Part shown: piece by piece, positions 16,804-24,976 of the stretch
Position numbering within the stretch: the first letter of the stretch is position 1
How the letters are laid out: each line of letters begins with the position of its first letter
Assembly: GCA_947168365.1 (NCBI GenBank)
Contig: CAMVLO010000005.1
Coordinates: 35,123-99,122, forward strand
Source: UBA3824 sp017541145
GTDB lineage: Bacteria; Bacteroidota; Bacteroidia; Bacteroidales; UBA3824
DNA: 64,000 nt
Reading direction: 5' to 3'
Program-made: the position numbers and the translations under genes
Notes under the pieces: model-generated
What the model saw: the letters and a program-made list of their open reading frames with translations, nothing else
Databases searched by the model: none
Told to the model about the DNA's origin: nothing

Positions 16804-18097
16804 CTTCTGTCAATTTTATCGGAATTTTAATGCCACGATACTCCTTGTTTGAATATTCCAAAATCTCGTTGCGGTGCTGTTCCATTTCCGAGAACAAGAA
16901 ATATGGGAAAGTTTGATTATTGATTGTAATTTGATGATTTTCAAGTTTATATATTGTTGAAGCCGCCGAAATAACATCGTCATCAATAATCAGAAGATAA
17001 GGATTTAACAATTTTATAATTGTTTCAATAGGCTCTGTTTGAAACTTAGCAACCTTTTCTTCTTCTGTCATATTTCTGAAAATAGTCTCTAACTCTTCCC
17101 AAAACAACTTTTTGTGTTGTTCCTCCACATAAAAAGCACGCATAGCAGATATTCGCAATTTTTTATTTTCAATTTTGATTATGTGCCCCGGAACAGAAAG
17201 CATCAAAATTGTGCTTTGATACGAACACGATGCATAAGAAAAATCCTCATTTTCTGACAGAGGACAACTATTCAAATAATAAGCAAACGAATTTTGTCCA
17301 TCAGAAAGTTTGTAATACGTAAACATCAACTTTTTATTTTCAGAAATTTCAATTGGAAGTTCAACTTGCTCATCATCATTCCACATACTCCAATCGGAAA
17401 TAAAATAATCAGCAATTTGCAGAGTCTCAGTTTCTGAAAATCTGATTGGCAGCGATACAATTTTATCTTTAACATTGTCAGGAAGTTGAGATTTTTTCAC
17501 GGGGCTTTTGGGTTTAATTAACCTCGTAATTGGGATTTCCCTGTTATAAGGCTGTGCATATACGTAATATGGTAATTTATTGAACTCAATTGCAGTATCC
17601 GAGTCAGTACGATTGAACATATCACTGATATACAAATCCAAAAAACGGATGTCATCAATTGAATCATAAAGCTTTTTTGATGGCTCTTTAATAGAATCAA
17701 TGTAATACAAACCCAAACTTTGCGACAGACAAATAACCTCTTTCCAAACATCCATCTTTGATATCTCATCAAAAAAGATGTTTTCCATCTTCTTTTTTAT
17801 TTTAACTACAACCGAAAGAATCCAATCATCATAACGATCCGGCTTTTTCAACGATTTATCATAAAAATCCAATGCTTGTTCGTCTGTTAGATTAAGGATT
17901 CTATAAGGGCAAGTATCCTTTGTTTCCACGAAAGCATCATACAAAAAATCATCAACATAGTCTTGTGTACCCGAAATACATTCCGGCACAGGACCATTAT
18001 CACCAAAATTAAAAATTCCCACATTACCATCCTCGTCAGCGGCAAACCAAGCCGTTGACATCGAGTGCGTTGCGGGATATTCTTTGTTTGTTTTCAT
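16763..18097 (-). CDS. HSMSTxWFAxDxDG-motif protein, paralogue A
   Basis: A 444-residue protein of unknown function. It starts at the ATG of MKTNKEYPATHSMSTAWF (18097), which is where the similarity to paralogue B begins and which follows a TACATTTG promoter at 18118-18125; a start at 18118 would lie within that element. Residues 1-31 contain HSMSTAWFAADEDGNVGIF and GPVP; the last 50 residues, from YKLENHQITINNQTFPYFLF to the end, are almost identical to paralogue B, but the 350 residues between are strongly diverged, keeping only points such as YYVYAQPY and LPIRFSE. No signal peptide or membrane helix is seen. Its 3' end overlaps the radical SAM gene by 41 bases. Confidence 0.7.
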   Translation of the reverse strand: MKTNKEYPATHSMSTAWFAADEDGNVGIFNFGDNGPVPECISGTQDYVDDFLYDAFVETKDTCPYRILNLTDEQALDFYDKSLKKPDRYDDWILSVVVKIKKKMENIFFDEISKMDVWKEVICLSQSLGLYYIDSIKEPSKKLYDSIDDIRFLDLYISDMFNRTDSDTAIEFNKLPYYVYAQPYNREIPITRLIKPKSPVKKSQLPDNVKDKIVSLPIRFSETETLQIADYFISDWSMWNDDEQVELPIEISENKKLMFTYYKLSDGQNSFAYYLNSCPLSENEDFSYASCSYQSTILMLSVPGHIIKIENKKLRISAMRAFYVEEQHKKLFWEELETIFRNMTEEEKVAKFQTEPIETIIKLLNPYLLIIDDDVISAASTIYKLENHQITINNQTFPYFLFSEMEQHRNEILEYSNKEYRGIKIPIKLTEDEIESLKHKTVVD

Positions 18098-18117
18098 AAT
18101 GCATAATTTGTATTGCA

Positions 18118-18125
18118 CAAATGTA
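18118..18125 (-). promoter_or_regulatory. Promoter -7 element of paralogue A
   Basis: TACATTTG on the minus strand, 20 bases before the chosen ATG. It argues for independent transcription of paralogue A and the radical SAM gene. Confidence 0.6.
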
Positions 18126-18141
18126 CAAATTATTTTTGAGT

Positions 18142-19506
18142 TTAATACTTTTTCATTTCGCTTTTTGTCAACTTTGTCGGAATTTTAATGCCACGATACT
18201 CCTTGTTTGAATATTCCAAAATCTCGTCGCGGTGCTGTTCCATTTCCGAGAACAAGAAATATGGGAAAGTTTGATTATTAATTGTAATTTGATGATTTTC
18301 AAGTTTATAATAATGCTCCAATACAAACTTAATCTCGTCTTTAATCAAAATCAAATACGGATTGAAAAAACGGATATTGTTTTCGATGTATGATTTTGAA
18401 AAGTTTTTGATTTTTTCTTCCGAAGAATAATTTCTATAACGTTCTTTACTTTCGTAATCTTCCGAAGAAGACCAAATTATTGGCAAATAAACATAGTTTT
18501 TTGCAAAGAAATTGATAAACCCCTCAGTACCCTTCCAATACATACCATCAAACGGTTCGGCAATTACAAAAATAGTCGGGGCAAAAGAAGCCTGATGCTC
18601 TGTCTGAGCCAATACGAAAATTTGTGCATTTAATACGCTTGACATCAGATAATATGACGTTCCTTCCGTTGCATTGCTCAATTTAGCATATTTGAAACTA
18701 AAAGATTGTTGTGGGAACACTTCATAGGAAACATCATTTTCACCCCAATCGGTTCTTGCAAAAATAGGCAAATATTCTGCAATCTGTAAATAGTTATGCT
18801 CAGAAAACTTTATCGGCAGTATTGTAATTGAACCTTGTGAATGTTTAGGCAATTGTGCAATCTTAAACGGGAATTTAGGTTCAAACACCCTTTTCATTGG
18901 GTTTTGCGTACAATACGGCTGAGCAAAAATATAAAAAGGCATATATGGCTTAATGCAATCATAATCATCGTTTTTGGTTGATTCATTGGAATTGTCAAAA
19001 ACTATAAACTCTGCCGCATATCCAACCTTTTCAATAAGGCTTAACAATTTTTCTGTTATTTCGATTCCACTTTGTATGTATAAGATACCCTGATTTTTTG
19101 AAAGGCAGACTATATCGTCTATACAATAAAACTCCGAATCAAAAACGCCATTGTTGTTTAATTCCTCAATAAACTCATCAAATTTATTTTCTTTGATTTT
19201 TATGTATGATTTGTCAATGCAATCACCAACTTTATATTTACTTATATCTTCATCAAGATAATTGCTACTTAATTCCCATAATTGTTCATCAGTGAATTTT
19301 ACTGATGGCATCAACATCCCGTTGGTTATCGGTTCTTCCGCAATTTCATTAGCCATCATAGACTCAAATAAATTTTCCACCGATGCACACTGCGGCACAG
19401 GTCCATTTTCATTGAAATCAAAAATCGCCACATTACCATCCTCGTCAGCAGCAAACCAAGCCGTTGACATCGAGTGCGTTGCGGGATATTCTTTGTTTGT
19501 TTTCAT
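18142..19506 (-). CDS. HSMSTxWFAxDxDG-motif protein, paralogue B
   Basis: A 454-residue protein, paralogue of the next gene. The start chosen is the ATG at 19506 (MKTNKEYPATHSMS): an earlier possible start at 19551 lies upstream of the TAACTTTG promoter (19527-19534) and has no counterpart in paralogue A. The first 35 residues are nearly identical to A; the middle is diverged with matching points FYIFAQPY, LPIKFSE and FNPYLILI; the last 55 residues (YKLENHQITINNQTFPYFLF and onward) are nearly identical again. At DNA level the first 75 and last 145 bases are almost the same in both genes. No membrane segment. Function unknown; the arrangement suggests duplication with gene conversion at the ends and diversification of the centre. 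Confidence 0.7.
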   Translation of the reverse strand: MKTNKEYPATHSMSTAWFAADEDGNVAIFDFNENGPVPQCASVENLFESMMANEIAEEPITNGMLMPSVKFTDEQLWELSSNYLDEDISKYKVGDCIDKSYIKIKENKFDEFIEELNNNGVFDSEFYCIDDIVCLSKNQGILYIQSGIEITEKLLSLIEKVGYAAEFIVFDNSNESTKNDDYDCIKPYMPFYIFAQPYCTQNPMKRVFEPKFPFKIAQLPKHSQGSITILPIKFSEHNYLQIAEYLPIFARTDWGENDVSYEVFPQQSFSFKYAKLSNATEGTSYYLMSSVLNAQIFVLAQTEHQASFAPTIFVIAEPFDGMYWKGTEGFINFFAKNYVYLPIIWSSSEDYESKERYRNYSSEEKIKNFSKSYIENNIRFFNPYLILIKDEIKFVLEHYYKLENHQITINNQTFPYFLFSEMEQHRDEILEYSNKEYRGIKIPTKLTKSEMKKY

Positions 19507-19526
19507 AGCGTAATTATTATTGCACC

Positions 19527-19534
19527 CAAAGTTA
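19527..19534 (-). promoter_or_regulatory. Promoter -7 element of paralogue B
   Basis: TAACTTTG on the minus strand, 20 bases before the ATG at 19506, the same distance as in paralogue A. Confidence 0.65.
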
Positions 19535-19676
19535 GCAATTAGTTTTGACATTGCAAAAACTTTTTCACACGGAATTCAAAGTAAGAATATTTGAAGTAAA
19601 ATTTTAACTAAATTTCGATACCAAAAACGCAATTACCGCCGTTATAATAGTGTTAACCGATAAAAAAATTAAAAGT

Positions 19677-20282
19677 ATGAAAAGACTGATATTAACTATT
19701 ATAGCGGTGGTGATGTTGTTTGCCGGAAATGTTTCTGCGCAGGTGGAAAAAGACACTATGAAAGCCGGAAAACTCTATTTTGTAAACCTCAAAGACGGTG
19801 AAAAGCCTGTTTTGAAAGGTCTCAGACTTTTTGGTAACCGTGCAGGCAATCAAGAAGAAGGAAAAGGCATCAACACCTATCCGTATTCCACCGAAAAAAT
19901 CCGCTTTATTTTTGAACTCAACGAGTGGGTGGAATTTTATCCTCAGACTGAAAACTCCGGAGGATTTGTTGTTTGGGTTTTTCAGCACAAGAATGACCAG
20001 AGTTTTTATTTAAAAAACGAACTTAGCGACGAACTTCCCGGTTTTGCGCAGTATTGCGAAATACATAAAGATCCCGAACAAGATGATAACTGGCACTGGG
20101 GTTCGTTTTATTTGCATCCAGAAGAATGTACGCCCGGTTATTATGATTTTGTATTTGTAAGCGGTGGTAAAGTTTTTGCGACAATGCTGACCAAGTTTTA
20201 CAAGGAAGAAGAACTTTATGGCAAATCCGATGCCGAATTGGAAAAAATTATGAACGACATTATTGCAAAAGGAATTGAATAA
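19677..20282 (+). CDS. Secreted protein of unknown function
   Basis: A 201-residue protein from the ATG at 19677; an upstream GTG at 19650 would only add nine residues before a clear signal peptide (MKRLILTIIAVVMLFAG ending VSAQ, cleavage after residue 22 or so). The mature part is rich in aromatic residues (WVEFYPQTENSGGFVVWVF, NWHWGSFYLHPEECTPGYYDF) and looks like a beta-sandwich. No lipobox, so it is likely periplasmic. No family is recognised. It stands alone, divergent from the paralogue genes and followed directly by an inverted-repeat element. Confidence 0.7.
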   Translation: MKRLILTIIAVVMLFAGNVSAQVEKDTMKAGKLYFVNLKDGEKPVLKGLRLFGNRAGNQEEGKGINTYPYSTEKIRFIFELNEWVEFYPQTENSGGFVVWVFQHKNDQSFYLKNELSDELPGFAQYCEIHKDPEQDDNWHWGSFYLHPEECTPGYYDFVFVSGGKVFATMLTKFYKEEELYGKSDAELEKIMNDIIAKGIE

Positions 20283-20293
20283 CACGATATTAT

Positions 20294-20450
20294 TTTAACA
20301 ACGGAAAACACGAAAAACACGGAAAATAAAAAATATTCATATGAGTTTTATTCGGAAATTTAAATTCCGAGAATTCTGCAAAATTTTAAAGTATTTAAAA
20401 TTTTATTCAGCATTTTAAATTTCTGTTTTTCTGCGTTTTCCGTTGTTAAA
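20294..20450. repeat. MITE-like inverted-repeat element
   Basis: The left end, TTTAACAACGGAAAAC from 20294, is the exact reverse complement of the right end, GTTTTCCGTTGTTAAA ending at 20450, and pairing continues imperfectly for about 40 bases on each side. Between them is a second palindrome, TCGGAAATTTAAATTCCGA (20352-20370). The element is about 157 bases, has no reading frame, and ends six bases before the -33 element of mtaB. Confidence 0.7.
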
Positions 20451-20456
20451 TCGCTG

Positions 20457-20488
20457 TTTTGTCGTTTCATTTTTTTTTGCTACTTTTG
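20457..20488 (+). promoter_or_regulatory. Promoter of mtaB
   Basis: TTTTG (20457-20461), 19-base spacer, TACTTTTG (20481-20488): an almost ideal Bacteroidota promoter. Transcription would start about ten bases before the ATG at 20506, which settles the start codon. Confidence 0.8.
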
Positions 20489-20505
20489 CGAAAAATTTTT
20501 TCGCG

Positions 20506-21780
20506 ATGAAAACCATCTCTTTTAAAACCCTCGGCTGCCGTTTGAATCTTTACGAAACCGACGCTCTTGCATCGAAGTTTCGCGAAAAGGGCTTTGTAAC
20601 CGACGGCGATTTTGAAAACTCCAATGCGGAGATTTTTGTGATTAACACCTGCACAATCACCAACCAGTCGGACAAAAAAAGCCGCGAATATATCAACCGC
20701 GCCATCCGCAAAGGTTCGCTTGTGATTGTAACAGGCTGTATGGCAGAGCAATACGCAAAAAAATATTTCTCTGACAATACAAATGTAATAGTTGTTGACA
20801 ACAAGCACAAAAACCGCATTTTTGACATCGTGGAGGCTCATCTCTGCGGTGAATTTTATGACGTTGAAAACTTTGACGGCGATGTTTTCGGTTTTGAGGC
20901 GGCAAAAGAGACTTTTCACACGCGTTCCATCGTGAAAATTCAGGACGGATGCAACAATTTTTGTTCTTATTGCATAGTTCCTTACGTTCGTGGAAGAGCT
21001 GTTTCAAGACCGGTGGAAGACATCTTGAACAATATCAAAACCGAACTTGAATACGGTTTCAAAGAGATTGTTCTGACCGGCGTCAACATTTCAAAATATA
21101 ATTTTAACGGTATCGGTTTTGAGGATTTGATTAAACAGATTTTGGAAATTGACAAGGATTTCCGTCTCAGGATTGCGTCTATTGAGCCTGACGATTTTTC
21201 TGACAGTTTTATTGAACTCTTTAAAAATCAAAAACTTGCACCGCATATCCATCTTTGTCTTCAATCGGGCAGCAACGATGTCCTAAAACGTATGCACCGT
21301 CATTACACGAAAGAAGAATTTTTGGAAATTGTGGAGAAATTCAGAAAAATAATCCCTGATTTTAATTTTACGACGGATATTATTGTGGGTTTGCCTGGCG
21401 AGACGGACGAAAATTTTGCCGACACTTTGGAAGTTGCAAAAAAAATCGGTTTCGGACATGTTCACGCCTTTAAATATTCGCGTCGCAGCGGTACAAAAGC
21501 CGATGCGATGGACTGTCAAATTGATGAAAAAATTAAAAACAAACGTTCAAAAATTTTACGCGAATTGTCAGACAAATTATCCTTAGATTATTTGCAGTCA
21601 ATGGTTGGAAAACGTCAGAAGTTGTTAACAGAAACCATTGAAAATGACGGCTTTATCTATGGCTACGGTGAAAATTATGTCAGAATAAAAATGAAAAACG
21701 ATAATGCTTGTCCAAACAATTTTTACGATGTTGAAATTGTTGGTTTGGATGGCGAAGTTCTTATCGGAAAACAAATTTAA
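20506..21780 (+). CDS. mtaB: tRNA t6A37 methylthiotransferase MtaB
   Basis: A 424-residue radical SAM methylthiotransferase converting t6A37 to ms2t6A37 in tRNA. MTTase cysteines are C11 (KTLGCRLNLYETDA, the MtaB-type GCRLN), C49 (INTCTITNQSD) and C78 (VTGCMAEQY); the radical SAM cluster is C149-x3-C153-x2-C156 (QDGCNNFCSYC) followed by IVPYVRG. The TRAM region ends the protein. The reading frame is open 63 bases further upstream, but that part overlaps the promoter and is not translated in my view. Third methylthiotransferase gene within 15.6 kb, after rimO and miaB. Confidence 0.93.
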   Translation: MKTISFKTLGCRLNLYETDALASKFREKGFVTDGDFENSNAEIFVINTCTITNQSDKKSREYINRAIRKGSLVIVTGCMAEQYAKKYFSDNTNVIVVDNKHKNRIFDIVEAHLCGEFYDVENFDGDVFGFEAAKETFHTRSIVKIQDGCNNFCSYCIVPYVRGRAVSRPVEDILNNIKTELEYGFKEIVLTGVNISKYNFNGIGFEDLIKQILEIDKDFRLRIASIEPDDFSDSFIELFKNQKLAPHIHLCLQSGSNDVLKRMHRHYTKEEFLEIVEKFRKIIPDFNFTTDIIVGLPGETDENFADTLEVAKKIGFGHVHAFKYSRRSGTKADAMDCQIDEKIKNKRSKILRELSDKLSLDYLQSMVGKRQKLLTETIENDGFIYGYGENYVRIKMKNDNACPNNFYDVEIVGLDGEVLIGKQI

Positions 21781-21787
21781 TTTACAT

Positions 21788-21828
21788 AAATCCCTATTCA
21801 TCAATTAGTTGGATAGGGATTTATTTTT
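21788..21828 (+). terminator. Intrinsic terminator of mtaB
   Basis: AAATCCCTAT (21788-21797) pairs with ATAGGGATTT (21813-21822), followed by ATTTTTA. The right arm overlaps the last codons of the convergent beta-propeller gene. Confidence 0.75.
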
Positions 21829-23295
21829 ACCGAACCCAATCATATTTCCGTCGTAAGTCGGTACAAAAAGCATCTTGTTGTAAAACGCCGGAGTAGCGTC
21901 GGCCGGTAAATTTTCGATACTGTCCAATTCTTTCAATTTTAGTTTTTTATTGACTTTATCTTCCTGTATTTCAAAAAGATGCAACCCTTTGTCGGTAGGT
22001 GCGGCAATTAGTTTTCCGTCGGTAACCGGAGTTGAAATTGTGAGATATGTTTTTTCTTTGAACAAAAGTTTAGGCGTCGGGTATTTCTTTTTGTTATCCG
22101 GTCCCAAAACCATTTTTCCGGGTTCGATATTCATGTAATCAATACCGTACAAATATCCTTCTAAGTCGTTGAAAATAGCGATGTTATATTTACTGAATTT
22201 TGTTTTGTAATTGTCGTTGATTGTTGCTGAGCCGATTATGCCGCCGTCCCAATGTGAGTAGTGCAAATCGCTGACCGGAAAGAACCACACAACGGCATTT
22301 TCGGGTTTTTGAGACGGATCTATTTTCATGATTCCTGCTTGACCTTCAATATATTGTTTTTCCATTGTTACAAGAAGACAATTATCCTTGGTAATTGGCA
22401 TACTTCCATCGATATCCGGTCCGATGAATATTTTCCAGTCAATTTCTTGAGTTTCAATATTATAACCATGAATCCAACCGGTAGAACACGGGATGTAAAT
22501 ATGATTTCCCAAAAGGGTGGGAGAGGCTTCGGGAACGAGGTCTGTTCCGCGAGTTTTTATATCATTTTGATCGTAAAGTTTTATTTGTTTGTAAATTTGC
22601 GGTTGCAAAATTCCGTCAACTATTCTTGCTCTATCCGGATTAGGATTGAAAATTGTAAAAAATCCATTTTCGAGCGGAATATACGCCGTATCGCCTTTTA
22701 CGACAGCCGATGCATCGCAATCTCTACTGTAACAATCTGTCTGAATGGAATTTATGCTCCAAAGTTCTTTGCCGGTCATGTACGAAATTCCGCGTAAACT
22801 TCTGCAAATTTTGCTTGTGGAATCTTTGTCGAAACCTTTGCGAGAACCTTGAATTATGATGTAACGGTCTTCTATATTTTTGGCAAATCTGTTTACAAAA
22901 AATGTACCTGTACCTTTCAAAATATCATCAAATTCTGTACGCCAAATCACTTTACCTGTTTCTGCGTCTATTTTTCTGAGACTATAATCAAATGCTCCTT
23001 GAATTAAGAATGTTTTTTTACCTTCTTTTATAATCAACGGTTGACCGGTCCAGCCGGCGCCTTTCCAAATTTTGTTGTAACCGTATGCCGGGCTCATGCC
23101 TTCGCCCAGTACAATCGACCAAATTGTATCAAGTTTTTGGGGCAGTTTTTCTCCGTAATAATTTCTTGAATTTCCGCCCAAAAACGAAGTGGATACGGGT
23201 TTTATTTTGTCGTGTTTCAACAATTGTTCTGCTGTTTGTGATTTTGCGGTTAGTGTGCAAATTGCTATAAATATAGTTGTTAAAATGTATTTCAT
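21805..23295 (-). CDS. Periplasmic PQQ-type beta-propeller protein
   Basis: A 496-residue exported protein: signal peptide MKYILTTIFIAICTLTAKSQ, then a beta-propeller of the PQQ-like repeat superfamily. Repeats are visible as LRKIDAETGKVIWRTEF, ISYMTGKELWSINS, IHGYNIETQEIDWKIF and LYGIDYMNIEPGKMVLG, with tryptophan-docking spacing. There is no quinone-binding dehydrogenase motif or BamB-type lipobox, so this is probably a structural or binding propeller rather than an enzyme. It is the last gene of a minus-strand operon after the HAD (5-bp gap) and LRR (11-bp gap) genes. Confidence 0.75.
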   Translation of the reverse strand: MKYILTTIFIAICTLTAKSQTAEQLLKHDKIKPVSTSFLGGNSRNYYGEKLPQKLDTIWSIVLGEGMSPAYGYNKIWKGAGWTGQPLIIKEGKKTFLIQGAFDYSLRKIDAETGKVIWRTEFDDILKGTGTFFVNRFAKNIEDRYIIIQGSRKGFDKDSTSKICRSLRGISYMTGKELWSINSIQTDCYSRDCDASAVVKGDTAYIPLENGFFTIFNPNPDRARIVDGILQPQIYKQIKLYDQNDIKTRGTDLVPEASPTLLGNHIYIPCSTGWIHGYNIETQEIDWKIFIGPDIDGSMPITKDNCLLVTMEKQYIEGQAGIMKIDPSQKPENAVVWFFPVSDLHYSHWDGGIIGSATINDNYKTKFSKYNIAIFNDLEGYLYGIDYMNIEPGKMVLGPDNKKKYPTPKLLFKEKTYLTISTPVTDGKLIAAPTDKGLHLFEIQEDKVNKKLKLKELDSIENLPADATPAFYNKMLFVPTYDGNMIGFGKNKSLSN

Positions 23296-23300
23296 ATTGT

Positions 23301-23924
23301 TTAATATTTAATGATCATTTCTGTTAATTCTACAGCATTGTTGGCTACGAAACCCGGATTTTTTTGATTGAGGATTTCCGACGAATTAAATCCCCAGTCC
23401 ACAGAAAAAATTTTGATTCCGGCTTTTTGACAAGCTTCGATATCTCGGATTTCGTCGCCGATGTAAACTATTTTCTGAAATTTATTTTTTGCATATCGTT
23501 TAGCACGTTTCACAGCACGCTTTTTTCCAAACAATGATACGTCAGTTTCGATATATTCAAAATAATTTTCCAATTGGTATTTTTTTATGAAACAGTTTAC
23601 TGTTTTTTGTGAATTTGTAGTTATAATTCCAAGTTTAATGTCTTGATTTTTAATTGTTTCAAGCATTTGTAAAACTCCGTTGAATGCGCAAATTTCATCC
23701 GAATTTTCTTCTGATTTTTTGCGAAAAAATCTTATTAATTTCGGGATTTGCCAAAATTTTACTTTTGATAGTTTTATCAGTTCACGTGCTGACAGCGATT
23801 TATTTTTCTCAAAGTCAATTTGTTGATATCCAAATTGTTCTGCGTATTGGTTTATCAGTTTAGAACCCGATAAAAACGTATCAGCCAATGTTCCGTCGAA
23901 ATCGAATATTGCAAGTTTTGTCAT
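23301..23924 (-). CDS. HAD-family hydrolase, phosphoglycolate phosphatase-like
   Basis: A 207-residue haloacid-dehalogenase superfamily phosphatase. Motif I is FDFDGTLAD (nucleophile D8, acid D10), motif II is IITTNS near residue 100, and motif IV is YIGDEIRDIEACQKAG near 150-165 with the preceding lysine-rich segment KKRAVKRAKRYAKNK. The helical cap between residues 15 and 85 is of the C1 type. The substrate is probably a small phosphomonoester; the Gph/PGP-like assignment is only by similarity of layout. It is sandwiched between LRR and propeller genes with tiny gaps, so it is co-transcribed, though it is cytoplasmic while both neighbours are exported. Confidence 0.8.
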   Translation of the reverse strand: MTKLAIFDFDGTLADTFLSGSKLINQYAEQFGYQQIDFEKNKSLSARELIKLSKVKFWQIPKLIRFFRKKSEENSDEICAFNGVLQMLETIKNQDIKLGIITTNSQKTVNCFIKKYQLENYFEYIETDVSLFGKKRAVKRAKRYAKNKFQKIVYIGDEIRDIEACQKAGIKIFSVDWGFNSSEILNQKNPGFVANNAVELTEMIIKY

Positions 23925-23935
23925 TTTTTAGTCAA

Positions 23936-24859
23936 TTAAAATGGAAACGAAATTATTGCCCAAGGCACATAATTCTGTATTTTGTTAACATTGTCTTTTT
24001 TTATCAATGTATTGCTTAAATCCATGTATCTCAGGTGTTTGAGCTTGTTGATTTCTTGTGGTAAATCCGAAATGGGATTGCTTTTAAGAGTAATTTCTTC
24101 CAAATTTTTTGACAATCCGATTTCCGGCGGTATCATGATAATTCTGTTGTTGTACGCCGAAAAAAGTTTCAAATTTTTAATGCCGCCGATTTCAGTTCCG
24201 AGCATCGTGATATTATTTTCGTCAACATATAATTTTTCCAAGTTTTCGAGTTTTTGTAAATTTTGAGGTAACTCGTTGATAATATTATTGTTAACAATTA
24301 ATTCATTTAATTTGCTACATTCACAAATGCTTTCCGGAATGCTTTCTATTTGATTGTTACTGAAATCAATATATCTGATAATCTTGCAGTTATGAAAATC
24401 AGGCATTGATTTCAAATTGTTGTCACGTGCGGAGATTGTATCAAGATTTGTTAATTTTGAAATTTCGTAAGGCAGTGTCTCAAATTTGTTGTAATTGATA
24501 CTCAGTAATTTAAGATTTTTGAGATTTCCGAACGATTTAGGGAGCGATGTCAGTTGATTTCTGTCAAGATAAATTTTTTGAAGATTCGTAAGTTCTCCAA
24601 ATTCTTCCGGCAAATTTTCTAACATGTTGCAACTCAGGTTAATAACTTGAAGCTTTTTTAGTTTTGAGATTTCTTTTGGTAGTGTGTCTAGTCCGTAACT
24701 TACCAATTCGAGTTTGTAAACATTATCTGCATCTGATATCGCTTCTTGAAGATTGATATAAGTCTTTGAGTGTTTGAGTTTTTCATCGTCAAGAAGTTGT
24801 TGCGCGTTTATTGAAACGTTTATAAAAATGAGCGATATGAGTATGAAAAATCTTTTCAT
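23936..24859 (-). CDS. Exported leucine-rich repeat protein
   Basis: A 307-residue protein with signal peptide (MKRFFILISLIFINVSINAQ) and about ten leucine-rich repeats of 23 residues between residues 45 and 285, of the LPxEIxxLxNLxxLxLxxNxL type (LPKEISKLKKLQVINLSCNM, LPKSFGNLKNLKLLSINYNK). The repeats resemble the bacterial/plant-type LRR used for protein binding. No anchor or sorting signal is seen after the repeats, so it is probably periplasmic or released. First gene of the LRR-HAD-propeller operon; TATATTTG on the minus strand at 24881-24888 is its promoter. Confidence 0.85.
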   Translation of the reverse strand: MKRFFILISLIFINVSINAQQLLDDEKLKHSKTYINLQEAISDADNVYKLELVSYGLDTLPKEISKLKKLQVINLSCNMLENLPEEFGELTNLQKIYLDRNQLTSLPKSFGNLKNLKLLSINYNKFETLPYEISKLTNLDTISARDNNLKSMPDFHNCKIIRYIDFSNNQIESIPESICECSKLNELIVNNNIINELPQNLQKLENLEKLYVDENNITMLGTEIGGIKNLKLFSAYNNRIIMIPPEIGLSKNLEEITLKSNPISDLPQEINKLKHLRYMDLSNTLIKKDNVNKIQNYVPWAIISFPF

Positions 24860-24880
24860 TGCAGTGATTTTTGTTTCTGC

Positions 24881-24888
24881 AAATATAA
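24881..24888 (-). promoter_or_regulatory. Promoter -7 element of the LRR-HAD-propeller operon
   Basis: TATATTTG on the minus strand, 21 bases before the LRR gene's ATG. Confidence 0.65.
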
Positions 24889-24976
24889 AAAAAATGTAGA
24901 ACTTGAATTATTTCTAATCCAAGATTCTACACTATAAATATTTGTTTTTCCTGTGTCAATGTTGTGTTGCAAACGA

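Noticed and set aside
20294..20450. Insertion sequence remnant with transposase
   Set aside because: No transposase-like frame inside or near; only inverted repeats, so described as MITE-like.
20443..20505. Longer mtaB with 21 extra N-terminal residues
   Set aside because: This part contains the promoter and begins with a non-ATG codon; MTTase proteins start right before the first beta strand, as does the ATG at 20506.
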